Shown here: piece by piece, positions 1-11,811 of the stretch | Numbering within the stretch: the first letter of the stretch is position 1 | Layout of the letters: every line of letters starts with the position of its first letter | Source of the DNA: Dichomitus squalens LYAD-421 SS1 | Lineage: Eukaryota; Basidiomycota; Agaricomycetes; Polyporales; Polyporaceae | Assembly: GCF_000275845.1 (NCBI RefSeq) | Contig: NW_006766885.1 | Span: 198,436 to 262,435 of the forward strand | DNA: 64,000 bases | Direction of reading: 5' to 3' | Notes under the pieces: generated by a model | What the model saw: only the letters and a program-made list of their open reading frames with translations | Databases searched by the model: none | What the model was told of the DNA's origin: nothing | Position numbers and translations under genes: made by a program

Positions 1-1155
1 TACGGATATCGCGCAGAAGGTGCACTACGCCGGTAACAACCTCAAGTCGATGCATATCTCCCTAGAAGCATCCCTCAAAAAGCTCCGTACGAACTATATC
101 GACATCTTCTACGTTCATTGGGTTCGTGATCTGTGTAGACTGCTCATAGACCTGTGTTGACTTATGACGTCATGGTTAGTGGGACTGGGATACGTCTGTC
201 GAGGAAGTCATGAACGGCCTTCACAACCTCGTTGTCTCAGGCAAGGTGCTATACTTGGTACGCACTCTTCCTCTCTCCCCGTGCTCGAAACCTAAGTTCG
301 TTCTAGGGTATCTCGGACACTCCCGCCTGGATCGTGTCGAAGGCGAACACGTACGCCCGCATGGCTGGAAAGACGCCGTTCGTCATCTACCAGGGAGCAT
401 GGAGCATTCTTCAGCGAGATTTCGAGCGGGACATCATCCCTATGGCGAGGGCCGAGGGTCGGTCACATCACTTGGGTTCATAAACCCACGGCGAGGGCTC
501 ACCTCTATCATTCAGGTCTGGCTTTGGCGCCCTGGAATGTACTCGCAGGTGGACGCATCCGTACTGACGAGGAAGAGGAACGCCGCCGTCAGACGGGAGA
601 GAACGGTACGTGCTGGCCTTCATCTGGTGCGGACGATCGCTAACTGCATATACGGCGTCGCACAGGTCGCACTGCCAATAGACCGGACTGGCAACGCACG
701 CCGGACGAGCGTAAGATGTGCAAGGCGCTGGAGGAGGTCGCCAAGCAGGTCGGCGCCAAGAGCATCCAAGCCGGTAAGTCCGCCAGTGCATCGTCAAGGG
801 AAAGATACAGCTAATGAAGCAACTGTATATATCAGTGGCGATTGCCTACGTGATGCAGAAGACCCCATACGTCTTCCCGATCGTCGGCGGACGCAAGGTA
901 GAGCAGCTCGAGGACAACATCGAGGGTCTGAACATCGCCCTGTCGGAGGAGCAGATCAAGTACCTGGAGGGCGTCCTTTCATTCGACGCTGGCTTCCCTC
1001 ACAACTTCGTGGTGAGTAAGGGTCGTAGCTTGTATGCGGAGAGACGTTGACACAGCTGCGTATAGGGCGATGGGTCGCATTACATCCTTCTCCAGAGCTC
1101 TGCTGCCACCCTCGAGAAGTGGCCCCGCCAGCAGGCCATTCGTCCTTCCACGTAG
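1..1155 (+). CDS. Aryl-alcohol dehydrogenase (aldo/keto reductase), 5' end outside window
   Basis: This is the 3' part of an NADP-dependent aldo/keto reductase of the fungal aryl-alcohol dehydrogenase group, cytosolic enzymes that interconvert aromatic aldehydes and alcohols during lignin breakdown. Exons in phase: 1-121 (codons from base 2), 180-257, 307-457, 516-605, 666-773, 836-1011, 1066-1155. Seen in the translation: YIDIFYVHW followed by [11 protein letters not shown] (the usual catalytic-His and active-site region), [18 protein letters not shown], and the NADP-binding end [12 protein letters not shown]. The C-terminus [13 protein letters not shown] is typical of the family. The N-terminal TIM-barrel strands and the catalytic Tyr/Lys lie left of the window, so intactness cannot be judged. 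The substrate is inferred from the family only. Confidence 0.9.
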
Positions 1156-1710
1156 GCGTGGACCACTCGAGGGAGACAGCAGCTATAGCTCAGCTTCGGC
1201 AATCAGTTCGTCCAAGAAGCCAATGTTTTGTACTAGACAGGCCTAGTTACATGGATCGATGAGACGGCCTGAATAGATTCGCGATACCGCCTAGGTAGAG
1301 GTTGTGTGGGGGTGACCGGGGCCACCGTGACAGTCACGTGATGGTTCACCTGTCTTTCCGTAGCAGTCTTACATTCTGCTCGTGCGGCATCGACTCTGGT
1401 TATGTTAAACCACTCTACTATCCTGCACATTGACTCTCTGGGTTTGTACACGGAGATTGCAGTCAGCCCCATGCTACAAGCCTTGCCAATGTATGTGTTC
1501 ATACTTCTGAAAGACGCCTTTCGTGGCATTGTGGGAGACGCCTTTCGTGGCAATGTCGGAGACGCCAAACCGTAGAACCAGCCTATCGTGTCGTCAGAGT
1601 CTCAGTAGACATCAGCTTGACACTTGGGCTTGGGCTTTCCCCACAAGTACACGTGAGTACTTGTCTCCATGCATATCATCCTTGGTGCTTAGATATGCTT
1701 TACGTGGCAG
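1156..1710. other. Intergenic, no gene seen
   Basis: Spacer between the aryl-alcohol dehydrogenase stop and the HET gene start. No splice-consistent coding sequence was found on either strand. It carries one short tandem repeat (1512-1566). The last 150 bases upstream of 1711 presumably hold the HET promoter, but no clear TATA element was recognised. Confidence 0.6.
1512..1566. repeat. 24-bp tandem repeat, about 2.3 copies
   Basis: A 24-bp unit containing GACGCCTTTCGTGGCA occurs twice in direct succession with two mismatches, followed by the first bases of a third unit. It lies about 150 bp upstream of the HET gene. It is most simply slippage. No protein is coded across it in a supported reading frame. 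Confidence 0.8.
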
Positions 1711-3732
1711 ATGTGGCTTCTCAGCACGGAACGCGCAGAGCTCCGCTACTTCAGCGATCCAGAGCAGGTGCCAGAAGGATATGCCATCCTCTCTCACGTT
1801 TGGGACGCAAAAGAGGCATCATTCCAGGACCTGGAAGACCTGCGGCAGACTTGCGCGATAACTGGCAATATTCCTCGCGACCATGCGCCAGACAAGGTGC
1901 GCCAGTGCTGCGTCGTTGCAGAACGCCATGGCTACCTCTGGATCTGGAACGACACCTGCTGTATAAACAAATCCAGCAGCTCCGAGCTTTCTGAGGCCCT
2001 CAACTCTATGTTTCGCTACTATTCCCTGGCGAAGGTTTGTTATGCCTATCTTCGAGACGTCCCCACCAGCGATGCGGAAACCTTGCGTCAGGAGCATTCC
2101 GCCTTCAGGACGAGCCGATGGCATATACGAGGCTGGACCCTACAGGAGCTCATTGCGCCCGCGTTCCTCATCTTTCTCTCGGAAGACTGGGAGATACTCG
2201 GCACCAAGATGGAAATGTCGGACGTGCTGGAGGAGATCACCAGCGTACCCGCGACCGTCCTCAAGATGGAGAAGCCAATTTCCGATGTCAGCGTTGCCTG
2301 CCGTATGGCTTGGGCGGCCAAGCGCCAGACAACGCGAGTAGAGGACGAGGCGTACTGCCTCATGGGCATCTTCTCGATCAACATGACGACCTTATACGGC
2401 GAAGGGAGACATGCCTTCCAACGACTGCAGGAAGAGATCATGAGGTCTTCGATCGACGCGAGCCTCTTCGCGTGGGAAGATGCTGAGACTTCCCGGCTTG
2501 ATCTTGACTATTCGCAACATTCCCTCATGGTTCCTGGACATCCCCAGTCTTGCAGTCACAGAGCACCCGCTGCATACCTACTTGCCCGATCTCCAGCAGA
2601 CTTTTCGACCTCCGCAGGTGCCCAGTTTGTTCTCCCACCATCGGAACGACTCTCAAACGAAGTAGTACCAGAGGTGCGTTCCCAGGGTCATATTGTGCGC
2701 CATCCAATGTCAACTGCTCGCTTCTAGACGTACACCACAAATGTCATGACTTCCTTGGAGCTTGCTGGGATTCCCACTTTCTCCATCACTCCCTACGGCA
2801 TACACGCCCATTTGAAGGTCATGGATATTTCTCCAAGTTTGAGCATCGGCCTCATTTCATGCGTCATCAACGTTCGAGGCAGAGAAGACATCCTCGGGTT
2901 GTTCCTATCCCCGTGTACTTCCGCTATGGATTCCCGCCGACCACTCTTTCATATTGGAGCGCTCGATTTCCACCTCGTTTCCCATCGGACCGTCCTACTC
3001 GGAGACACAAGGAGCAGCGTGCACATCTATCACGATAGCCCACTCGTTTCTTTTCCGCAATGGAGAGAGATCTACATTACTCATCGGCCTCCGCCTAGTA
3101 CGACGAGTCTAATTCCTCATATTCCGTCCAGCTGCACCATTTCTCCGCCGTTTCGCATTCCCCTGCCAGATATCATGAAGGGCCTACCAGATTGGATACT
3201 CTTCACCATGACGCTGACCGAACCATCATGGAAGGGAACCCCTCCTATGGCGTTGACTTTCAAGCACACCAACGGCTCTTACTTGGTTGTTATCCTCGGC
3301 ATCTGCCGCCGTGACACGGAGCACGGCCTACAACCCCGTTACTACAGCTCTCCATATCAAGGCTCGTTCCCGCATTGGGCGATAGTCTTCACGCCTAACG
3401 AACGACTATCCGAGACCCCGTCGCATGATTGTTTGCGAGACCATATTCGTTGCTGGCCACGACAACGGAAAATTGTGCCTGCCCCAGCCCTCCCGTCTGC
3501 AGGTCACTCCAGCGGGTCAAACCCGTTGGGACCTGCCGAGCTGACCGTCTCCTTCTCGCGTTGCCCAATCAGCTCAGGCGACACCCTTGTGCTGAATATC
3601 AAGCATTGTAAGCTTCATTGCGAGTATACTAGCGCAGGAACCGACGCAGCTGACGAAGATCGCAAAGGACGAGGAGATGTGTCTGTAATGCCTCATACAA
3701 TATATATATTACTTGGCTCCGAGATACTATAA
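1711..3732 (+). CDS. HET-domain (heterokaryon incompatibility-like) protein
   Basis: Two exons, 1711-2673 and 2728-3732, joined across a 54-nt GT-AG intron, give 655 residues. The HET domain (roughly residues 20-165) shows the family's signatures: YAILSHVW, then YLWIWNDTCCINK, then RGWTLQELIAP. These are followed by the conserved block VEDEAYCLMGIFSINM and the LYGEG motif seen in basidiomycete HET proteins. The C-terminal half has no recognised domain, and no NACHT or WD repeats follow. The intron is a multiple of three, so the only barrier to one long frame is the TAG inside it. Such proteins trigger cell death on non-self fusion in ascomycetes; in basidiomycetes the role is inferred. The start is the first ATG and matches the family N-terminus. 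Confidence 0.88.
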
Positions 3733-3852
3733 GAACGTGTCAAATGAGTCCGTGAGAGGGCTCTGGCGTCCTACGTACTTGACGTTACCGAAGGATTGTA
3801 ACTACTTAGCTCACAAAATGTGAAGTCCACGGTGTCCATGTGCACCGAAAGC

Positions 3853-6440
3853 TCAAGCATAACCGAACGCCTCGATATGGAGTACGACGCTGGGTCCGCC
3901 GTACAAGACGGAGCTGGGGGGGAATTTGAGTGCCTCCCTGCAGGTCTTAGCGATGGCAGGCCCGCCGCAAACTACCGGTAGTAAGTCAACATTAAAATAT
4001 TAAAGTCTGATGGGCGGTAAGATTGCAACGCACCCGTAACGGATAACCTTCCCCCGCTTGCGTTCTGGACTTCGTGCCTCAACAAGCTTCCTAGCTCTGG
4101 GCGTCCAGGAGTGAGGTGCACAGATGAGAAGTCCTTGAGCTCACGCGGCATATTCATAGCAGTAGGCGTGTCCTGCGGCGAGTACATTGAATCACCATCG
4201 TCTGCGCGCTGCATGTCCCCGGTGCTCATGGGAGGCATGTCGTCACGGTTCATCATCAGGGGCATTTGGTCGGACTTCTGGTGACCGGTGATGAAAATAC
4301 GGACGACGATTTCGAGCCCGGACGGGGCGAGCTCCAGGGCGTTCAGGAGAGACCTGGTTATCCATTCAAGTTGTTCTACGGATGAAAGGTGAATTAAGAT
4401 TGTGTGTTGTAAGACGTAACAGGCTGCTGACTCACTGGAATCACGGATAGACCAGATGAAGACGACCTTCTGTGTCCTGGCCTTCATGTTCTGCACGTCG
4501 CTGTACACCCCGCGGTCAGCGAAGTGTACATATACATATAACCACCGACTAGGTGGCACATACCTCACGACGCCGAGGAACATTGAAATCGCCAGTGAGA
4601 CACCGGAACCGCCTGAGACGACCGTGTGAGCTCTGGAACGCTCCATACATGTTACAAATAGGATGCGTACCGGCCACGAGCACAACAACGTCGTCGTTCC
4701 TCAAGTTCGGTGAGAACCCATACGGCCCATCGACCCACACCTTGACTTTCCCGCCCTTCCTGGCCCTCTCCGCTAGCCTCTTCGTGACGCCGTCACGCAC
4801 ATTGATTAAGAAGTCGAGCTCCTCCCAGTACGGCAGCACGTCCTCATTATACTCCTTCTCCTCTCCACTATTCAAAGTCGAGTCGTCCTCACTGAGGTCC
4901 ATTCGCTCCATCTTCCGAGCCTTGCTCTTGCTCTTGAGGAGCCTGTACCGCGTGTCGACGCTCGCGATCGTGAACGGGTGCGCCTCGATCGGAATCGTCG
5001 ACACCCCAGGCATGATGAGGTACGCCGCCTGACCGGGTGTCCACTTGAGATGCGAGGGCCGCGTAACGCGCAACCGGACGAACTGGGGAGAGAGGAGCAC
5101 AGCGGTAGCAGATAGGCCGTCGTCCATGCCGGAGGGTCCCGTGCCGCGCGTCATGGAGAAGAGGTGATTATTGAAGTAGACGAGGCGCAAAACGCGAAGG
5201 AAACGATCCAACCCCCAGATCAGGAAGCAGGGGTAGATGTAAACCCCAAGCCGGGCTGCTTGGTTGGCGTGGTAGTATGCGCCGATGAGCATAACCCTTC
5301 GTAAGCCATGTAGTCAGTGTATGCCATGCGTAGAGGTCACAATTGGTAATCACTCACAAAATAAGGGAGAAGTGAGCGAAGAAGAAGAGCTCGTAGAAGC
5401 GGGCACGTATGGGACGGAAGGCGAGCAATAATACGATGGTGTACGCAACAATGGCTGTCAGACCGATGCGGATGAACATGCTCTGGTAATTCATAGGCAC
5501 AAGGCTATTTCGTCGTTAGCCACACCTGTTTGTGTAAGGTAGTAGTAATTCAGCACTACTCACAATGGGAACTAGTTCCAAAATGACGGTGGGTTAGTGG
5601 TGATGCAAGGCCAAGCGGAACTGTCCCGGACTTGCCTTGGCGCCAGCGTGAATCCAAAGTAGTATCAAGTTGACACGGGCGGTCATCCGATGAAGGTAAT
5701 TGAGCTATGAGGGCACTCGTCAGCTAACAGTCATTCATTGGACATTGATCCGAGTACCTTGTCGTAGCTTACACCCGTAATGTCTAGAAAGTCGATACTG
5801 TCATTTAATAAGCGTTGTATATCGGTATGGAGCGCATATACTCACATGCGAGCACGTTGTTTTTGGTCCCGAGAACAGTGACAAGCGGAAATTGGCTCAC
5901 GGCCAGTGCTCCAGCTCTGCTCGAATAGTACCGCCAGTCAAGTGGCTGCCCCGCCAGGTTGGTCGCTGAGGGAGGACAAACATCAGAACACGCATACACG
6001 AAGCAAAACGAAACCTGATACTCACTGTTAATGAACTCCCAGGTGAACAACGCAACGATATATCCGACAGTGATGAATGCCTCGGCATATGTGATACTCA
6101 ACAGCTCTCCGAATTCGACCGTGTTCCGGAAGGCAAAGACACGCCACCAGTTGACGATCGCCAAAGGCAATCGGCTCAACTGCAGCTTTCGCTGCCTCAC
6201 CGAGCCTCCAGGAGCTTCGGCGTCTGCCATACGCGCCGGGCACGGCGAGGAAGCTTTGGAGCCGACCCACGAAAGGAACTGAGCAATCGCAACGAGGCCG
6301 ATGAAGGAAGCGAGAATCCACCAGACTTGTTGTGGGTAGAGATGATTGCGTTGCATCCAGATGAGCGTGTCCGGTGGGATGGGTGGCCGCATCATGGACG
6401 GCATCATGGGCATCGTGCCGTTCGTTTGAGAATTATCCAT
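3853..6440 (-). CDS. Ferric/cupric reductase transmembrane component (FRE family)
   Basis: Eleven exons read on the minus strand: 6440-6026, 5965-5846, 5783-5758, 5704-5636, 5571-5564, 5504-5358, 5296-4671, 4612-4564, 4500-4436, 4375-4034, 3971-3853, giving 661 residues. Membrane flavocytochromes of this kind move electrons from cytosolic NADPH through FAD and two hemes to external iron or copper. Seen: several membrane segments; paired heme histidines in NYLHRMTAR and WIHAG and again near FFFAHFS and AYYHANQ; the FAD motif HPFTIAS (near residue 367); the NADPH-binding GPYG and AGGSGVS; and a C-terminal HIEAFGYA. The intron after exon 4 begins with GC, and exon 5 would be only 8 nt, so that junction is the least certain. 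The gene converges on the HET gene, with 120 bp between stops. Confidence 0.9.
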
Positions 6441-9400
6441 GGTGGCTGCCTAAGAAAGGAAAGCAAAAAGAACCAAAAGGGGTGACGAAGGGAAGGGTTT
6501 AACAAGGATGAAGTGGGGTGTATATGGTGGAATGGTATATAAAGGGAACTTCGGTCGCGGGGGCGATACAGCAGCACCAACGTCACCGCGTTGCTAGCGA
6601 TCTCAGTCCCGGCCGTTACGGAAGACGGCACCCTCCACAGTTGGATCAGCACAAGGGATAATGGCAAGGGGTTGCGCATCTCCTAGTACGCGGTACATCA
6701 AAGCGCGGGTGTCGCGCTGTATTGCGCTGGTACAATCCTCTGCCCCGAATGGTATGTTCTTCTGACCGTAGTCGGACGAGCAACCCCGCTCGTGATGACC
6801 TCGCCGTGGAGCACAGCTGGATATCGCTATGACCGAGGAAAATCATCTTCACCGCCCTGCATCAAGCGGTGCAACTGAAGGCGGGAAAACCGTGGGCGCA
6901 TCGTGTACTCATCCCCGAACGGTCAACGTTTGTTTTCGCAAGCGGTGAATTACTAGCCTGATGCGAAATGCTTGGCTTAATGACGGAAAAATCATGGAAC
7001 TGATATTGGTACTCACCACGACACCGTGGGGTAGCCCCGCATTGCACAACGGCTTACGAGCCATCTCCAGTGGTAGCTTCGCATGCAGTCCCGTTCTCCA
7101 CTGTCCAGGCGACCAAGGTGTATTGATTATATCATACCGGCCTGAGTATCCTTCTAAAGCGCCTTCATGTCGACAGCAGTATAGCGGACTCTAGAGGATG
7201 CCTTTGCGATAGATCACACTAGCTGAAGATCTATTGCCGGAAACAAGATCTTGACTATTTGAGGGTCCAGCCGCTCATTAAGACCGGCCCCATCACTACG
7301 GCAATGCTTGGGCGCAGCGCTGAGAGCTCTCAGAGAGGTCTTTCTCCGTAAGCTTTCCCCAGCGGACGTAAAATAAGTGCAGGGAGGGCTATATGCGGTG
7401 TGCGATCGCCGTGCAACGCCGGTCAAGCTGACGAGAGCATGTCAGGAGCCCAGCCATTCGAGCAGCAGACGCATTGCTCGTCCGTCAGGCTAAACACAAG
7501 CAGCACAGGAGGCCTTTGCACGCAATTGCTTTGTGGGAGTGATGAGAGTAGGCTGGTCGGCGGTCCAAGTCGCCAAGCTGGACGTAAGGCGTTGCAAGAG
7601 GAACGAAGCTGTGACCGGCGTCTACCCCTCCGTACCGCTTGGGTGGGACGCCGGGCCGACGACTCCGGGAATGTTCAAACAAGCTGTTCCAGGCCCGGGC
7701 TTTCCTACACGAAGCCTACTTGTCCTACAGGGACTTTTGTGTATGATCCTTCTCTAGATACGTCTCTCTACACAGGACTTCGCACGACCGGTAGCAAGCA
7801 CGACGGCACCGCGGCTTGCCGGGAGCGGCTAAGCAAACACTGAATGTTAGCCAGCCTCCTCGAAAGGTCGTGGCTGAATCTAGTGGTACCGCTCGCCGAG
7901 AGCTCAGCACCGGCCGTTGTCGGTTCCGAACTGAAAAATTCTTCTTCCATATCATGTTTCAGAGCGCCATCCGGAACGTCCACTATGTTCCTGGGGCCAT
8001 CTTAATTACACTCAGTCTCTCACCCTATCAAACTTCCGAATCGAAGTCGGACATAGAAAGGACAGGAAGTTCGTCGTCGTCTCGTCACCGGCTATCCAAC
8101 CACACATACGAGCGCAATATCCAGGTCCGGATAGAGTCCGCCGTGCCATCGAGAAGTCGTCATGAAATGGGTCCGGCCATCACCATCATCGTCCTCGTTG
8201 TTTCGTGAGTGCCGGCAGGTCCGAGATTACGATATTGTTAACCTTGTTTCGCGTTGAATTGATTGGCTGGGCATGAGAAGCATTGATAGGTACATCCGTC
8301 AAGCAATACGGATGCCACCGCGGGCGCACTCAAATTACGTTTTTAGGAAATATATGCCAGTGCACAGGTAGATTGACTCAGTGACGTACATTCGCGTCTC
8401 GTGCCTGTCAGCGTTCCGACTAAGTGCAAGAATAGATGCATAGTTCAAGGCGCGTTATTTGGCAGGCAGAGCACAGATATCGTATTCACCGCAATGTTTG
8501 GACTGCTGTGAACATGGGTGATAGTGCTCTCAACTGGCAACCGTTCCTTTGCCTGCCAGGCACTTGCTCTACACAATAACGAGTACTACAGTAGAAGGCT
8601 CGATACAGACAGTAGATATCTGGCGCAGCCCAGCCGAAATCTCGTTCAGGCATCCCGCCTCGCGAGCCTCATGGGCTCTGTGTAAGATTAACGAGTTGAT
8701 GTTCTTGTCGCCGTCTGCATTCGAGCACTGGCATCGCGGCCGTAGAGACCAGCTGGATCTTGTGGCGCTCCGTCAACTAGCATATAGTTTGCGTCTAGCA
8801 GATATTGGATAGCAGTGCACGAACGAGTGACGTCGCGGCGTCGTCATGTTCTAGGTTAAGTGCACCAAGCACAGTACTAATGAAGCCAGGGCGATCTGCG
8901 GAGGTTGGTGTGGGTGTGGCGCCGATCGCGGCAAATACGGAGACATCGTATCCCACATTGCCTCGCTCGCGGTCAACCCCAGCCTGGAAGCACGAAAGAA
9001 GGTAGGGGAATGAATGTGTATGCGGACGCCTGCTACGATGCCGCGCATCCTTATCCACTTCTCGTTCCATACAAGACGCCGTCGTTCTACTGTAGACAAC
9101 AGGCGGATGTGGGCCAGACCGGTGCCCTACTTGCGAAGACGCCGATTCCGGTAAGTTCGAAGGCTTACGCACCATTTGAGGAGCCAATTGGCGAATCAGT
9201 ACGAGAAATCGGAGAATGGGGTCGTGGCGCAGGGAGGTGAAGCATATTATTCGTGCGTGGTGGTATAGGCAATAATGCTGTGCAAGAGCGGCCATTGGTG
9301 AGCGGCGCCGCTGTCGCGAACCGCCATCTTGTTCCTCAAGATTAGACACCGGTGGCGCTTTCCTGGGCCGGTTTCTCGTCATATACCTACCCGCAGACGC

Positions 9401-9553
9401 AGAAATCTGGTCGAGCGGAAGGCGCGTCGGACCCGGACAAGAGCGCCGAGCTGCTAGGTACATAAAAGTGGTCAGATAGCCGATTGTCATCGCCCGCTCC
9501 GTGCCTCAGTCTCACAAGACTCGCCTTCCCGCCGCAAGCCTCCTACCACGACC
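6441..9553. other. 3.1 kb without recognisable genes
   Basis: Open frames here are short or overlapping and lack splice-consistent extensions or known domains. The longest, on the minus strand at 8795-9490, has a random-looking Arg/Ser-rich composition and reads through an apparent non-coding stretch. The region probably holds the ferric reductase promoter on the left and the ERG8 promoter on the right. No transposon termini were recognised. Confidence 0.5.
6536..6543 (-). promoter_or_regulatory. Possible TATA box of the ferric reductase
   Basis: A TATATAAA/TTTATATA element sits about 96 bp upstream of the reductase ATG. The position is plausible for a basidiomycete core promoter, and the same spacing is seen for the SDR gene at 46562. 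There is no experimental support. Confidence 0.4.
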
Positions 9554-11423
9554 ATGACGTCCTCCTCAACCTCCTCAACCATCGTCTCGTCGCCGGGCAA
9601 GGTCCTCATGGCCGGTGGCTACCTCGTCCTCGACCCCGCGTACTCGGGCATCGTGGTGTCTACCAGCTCGCGCTTCTACACCGTCATCGACACGATCTCC
9701 GAGCTCCCCGCGCCTGGCCCGATCCAGATCCGCGTCAGATCGCCGCAATTCCTGGACGCGACCTGGCTCTACTTCGTCGAGTTCGATGGCCCGGACGTTG
9801 TGCGCGTCGAGCAGGTCGCAGACAAGTGAGTATTTTCCGAGTGCACTTCGCTCCTGCTGGGAGAATGGAATACTGATCAATGTCATGTCGTCCGATCGCG
9901 CGCTGCGCCGATGTGGTCCGTTTCGCTCGCTACTCGATTCCGACTCCTAATCGGGATCACACCAGCTCAGCGAGCGCCTCCGCGACCAAGAACAAGTTCG
10001 TACATCTGGCGCTACAGCGCACGTTGACGCTCGCGACCGAGCTCAAAAGCGCTGGGACGTTGCAGAACTCGCTCTCGCATGGTTTGGACATCACTATTGC
10101 AGGCGACAATGACTTCTACTCCCAGCGCGCGCAGGTCGGCCGGTGTTCACATCCACTTCCATGGCACGTTGGTGCTAAATTACCTTATAGCTCTCCGCCC
10201 AGAATCTTCCGCCAACCCTGGAGTCGCTAGAGAAACTCCCTCCGTTCAACAAGACCGGCGTGCGTCTCGCGGAGGTGCACAAGACGGGCATGGGATCCTC
10301 CGCGGCGTTGATCACCTCTCTCGTCTCCGGGCTCCTATTGCACCTCAACATCATCCCCGCGGACTCTTTTGCGACAGAGGGTGGCACAGAATCCGCCAGC
10401 GAGGGGCGAAAACTCGCGCACAACCTCGCACAGTATATCCACTGTCTCGCGCAGGGCAAGGTCGGCAGCGGCTTCGACGTCTCCGCGGCCGTGTTCGGAA
10501 GCCAGCTGTACACGCGCTTCGACCCTACCGTCATCGCGCCCCTGATGTCCGATTCGACCGTGAGTGTCCGATTGACGAGGACCTTGGGGTTAACGCTGAG
10601 GATGCATGATCTTCGTAGCCCTCTCATGAGCCACTGCATCCTGTCATATCGCCTTCGAACGAGGCATGGAACTACCGCGTCCAGCCGTTCAAGCTCCCCC
10701 CGCAGACGCGGCTCATGCTCGCCGACGTTGACGCGGGCTCTGACACGCCCTCGCTCGTCGGCAAGGTGCTGAAGTGGCGGAAAGAGAATCCCGAGGAGGC
10801 AAAGAAGCTGTGGGACACCATCGACGCGCTCAACACCAAGCTGGCCAAGGTGCTGTCCGGGCTCTCGGATACTGAGACGAAGAATCCCACCGCGTACCGG
10901 AAGGCGGTGAAGTACATCTCGACGATCCAGAGCGTGCAGTGGCTCGCGAACCCGAACATCACGCAAAACGGCGACCACGCCGCGTTCAAGGAGGTCATCG
11001 AGACCTTCGTAGAAGCACACCAAATAACCGAGGCGAGTTTGTCTTTCTGCTCTCTGTTCCGCATGAGCGCTAAGAGTGCTGCAGGACATCCGCGCTAACA
11101 TGCGCAAGATGGGAGAGCTCTCCTCCGTGCCAATCGAGCCACCAGAACAGACCGCTCTCCTCGACACCTGCGTCTCTGTCGCAGGCGTCGTGGGCGGAGG
11201 GGTTCCGGGAGCGGGGGGCTACGACGCGCTCTGGCTGCTCGTGTGCGACCCGCCAAATTGCCCGCGCGAAGAGCTTCCCTCTGCGCGTGTCGAGCGGGTG
11301 TGGAGCACGTACAAGGACTTAGACGTCTCGCCACTCCTCGCGTCGGAGAGCATCGCGAAGGGCGTGCGGGTAGAGAAGTTGGAAGAGGTCAAGGGGCTAG
11401 AGGAGGTCGTGCACGCGCACTGA
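9554..11423 (+). CDS. ERG8: Phosphomevalonate kinase
   Basis: Five exons, 9554-9825, 9966-10134, 10203-10559, 10619-11032 and 11085-11423, give 516 residues. The enzyme phosphorylates mevalonate-5-phosphate to the diphosphate in the cytosolic mevalonate pathway leading to ergosterol and other isoprenoids. GHMP-kinase features are visible: the N-terminal SPGKVLMAGGYLVL, the ATP-binding glycine/serine loop TGMGSSAAL (about residues 176-182), GSGFDVSAAVFGS, and the C-terminal GAGGYDALWLL. Length fits fungal orthologues. The first intron is long for the locus (140 nt). The last intron starts with GC (GCGAGT) because no GT donor keeps the frame. The start is the first ATG, just before the conserved lipid-kinase N-terminus. 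Confidence 0.93.
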
Positions 11424-11811
11424 CACACCAGGGTTGCCGCATATGCAGCTCCCGAACGTGTCGGAGCTCTCGCTTATTATATGATATCCTGCTGTACATG
11501 TATGATGGAAAGTCCGTGATGCAACTAATGATCCAGTCCGTACGTGTGAGAACCATCTCTAGCAGCGGCGCGAAGACAGTTGTGATAAGTTAGTCAGGGA
11601 AGGGGCAGGTGGTAAACATAATGCGCGTGTCTATGAATGCGTGTGTGAGCGCACAAGTGCTGAGATGTCCGACAACAGGACTAAGATCCGACCGGAGGGA
11701 AGCAAGAGTGGGGTAGAGGGAACGGGACTCTCGGGGATGGCAAGCCACCGTTGGACGCACTGTCGCCGCCCTCTGCCAATAGGTGCCACAGTTCGGCTTT
11801 ACGCGTCACCG
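11424..11811. other. Convergent 3' spacer
   Basis: 388 bp between the stop of ERG8 (plus) and the stop of the transporter gene (minus). It probably holds both 3' untranslated regions. No RNA gene or repeat was recognised. Confidence 0.6.

Noticed and set aside
8795..9490. 231-codon minus-strand frame upstream of ERG8
   Set aside because: Random-looking composition, no domain, no splice-supported extension, and it overlaps the expected ERG8 promoter.
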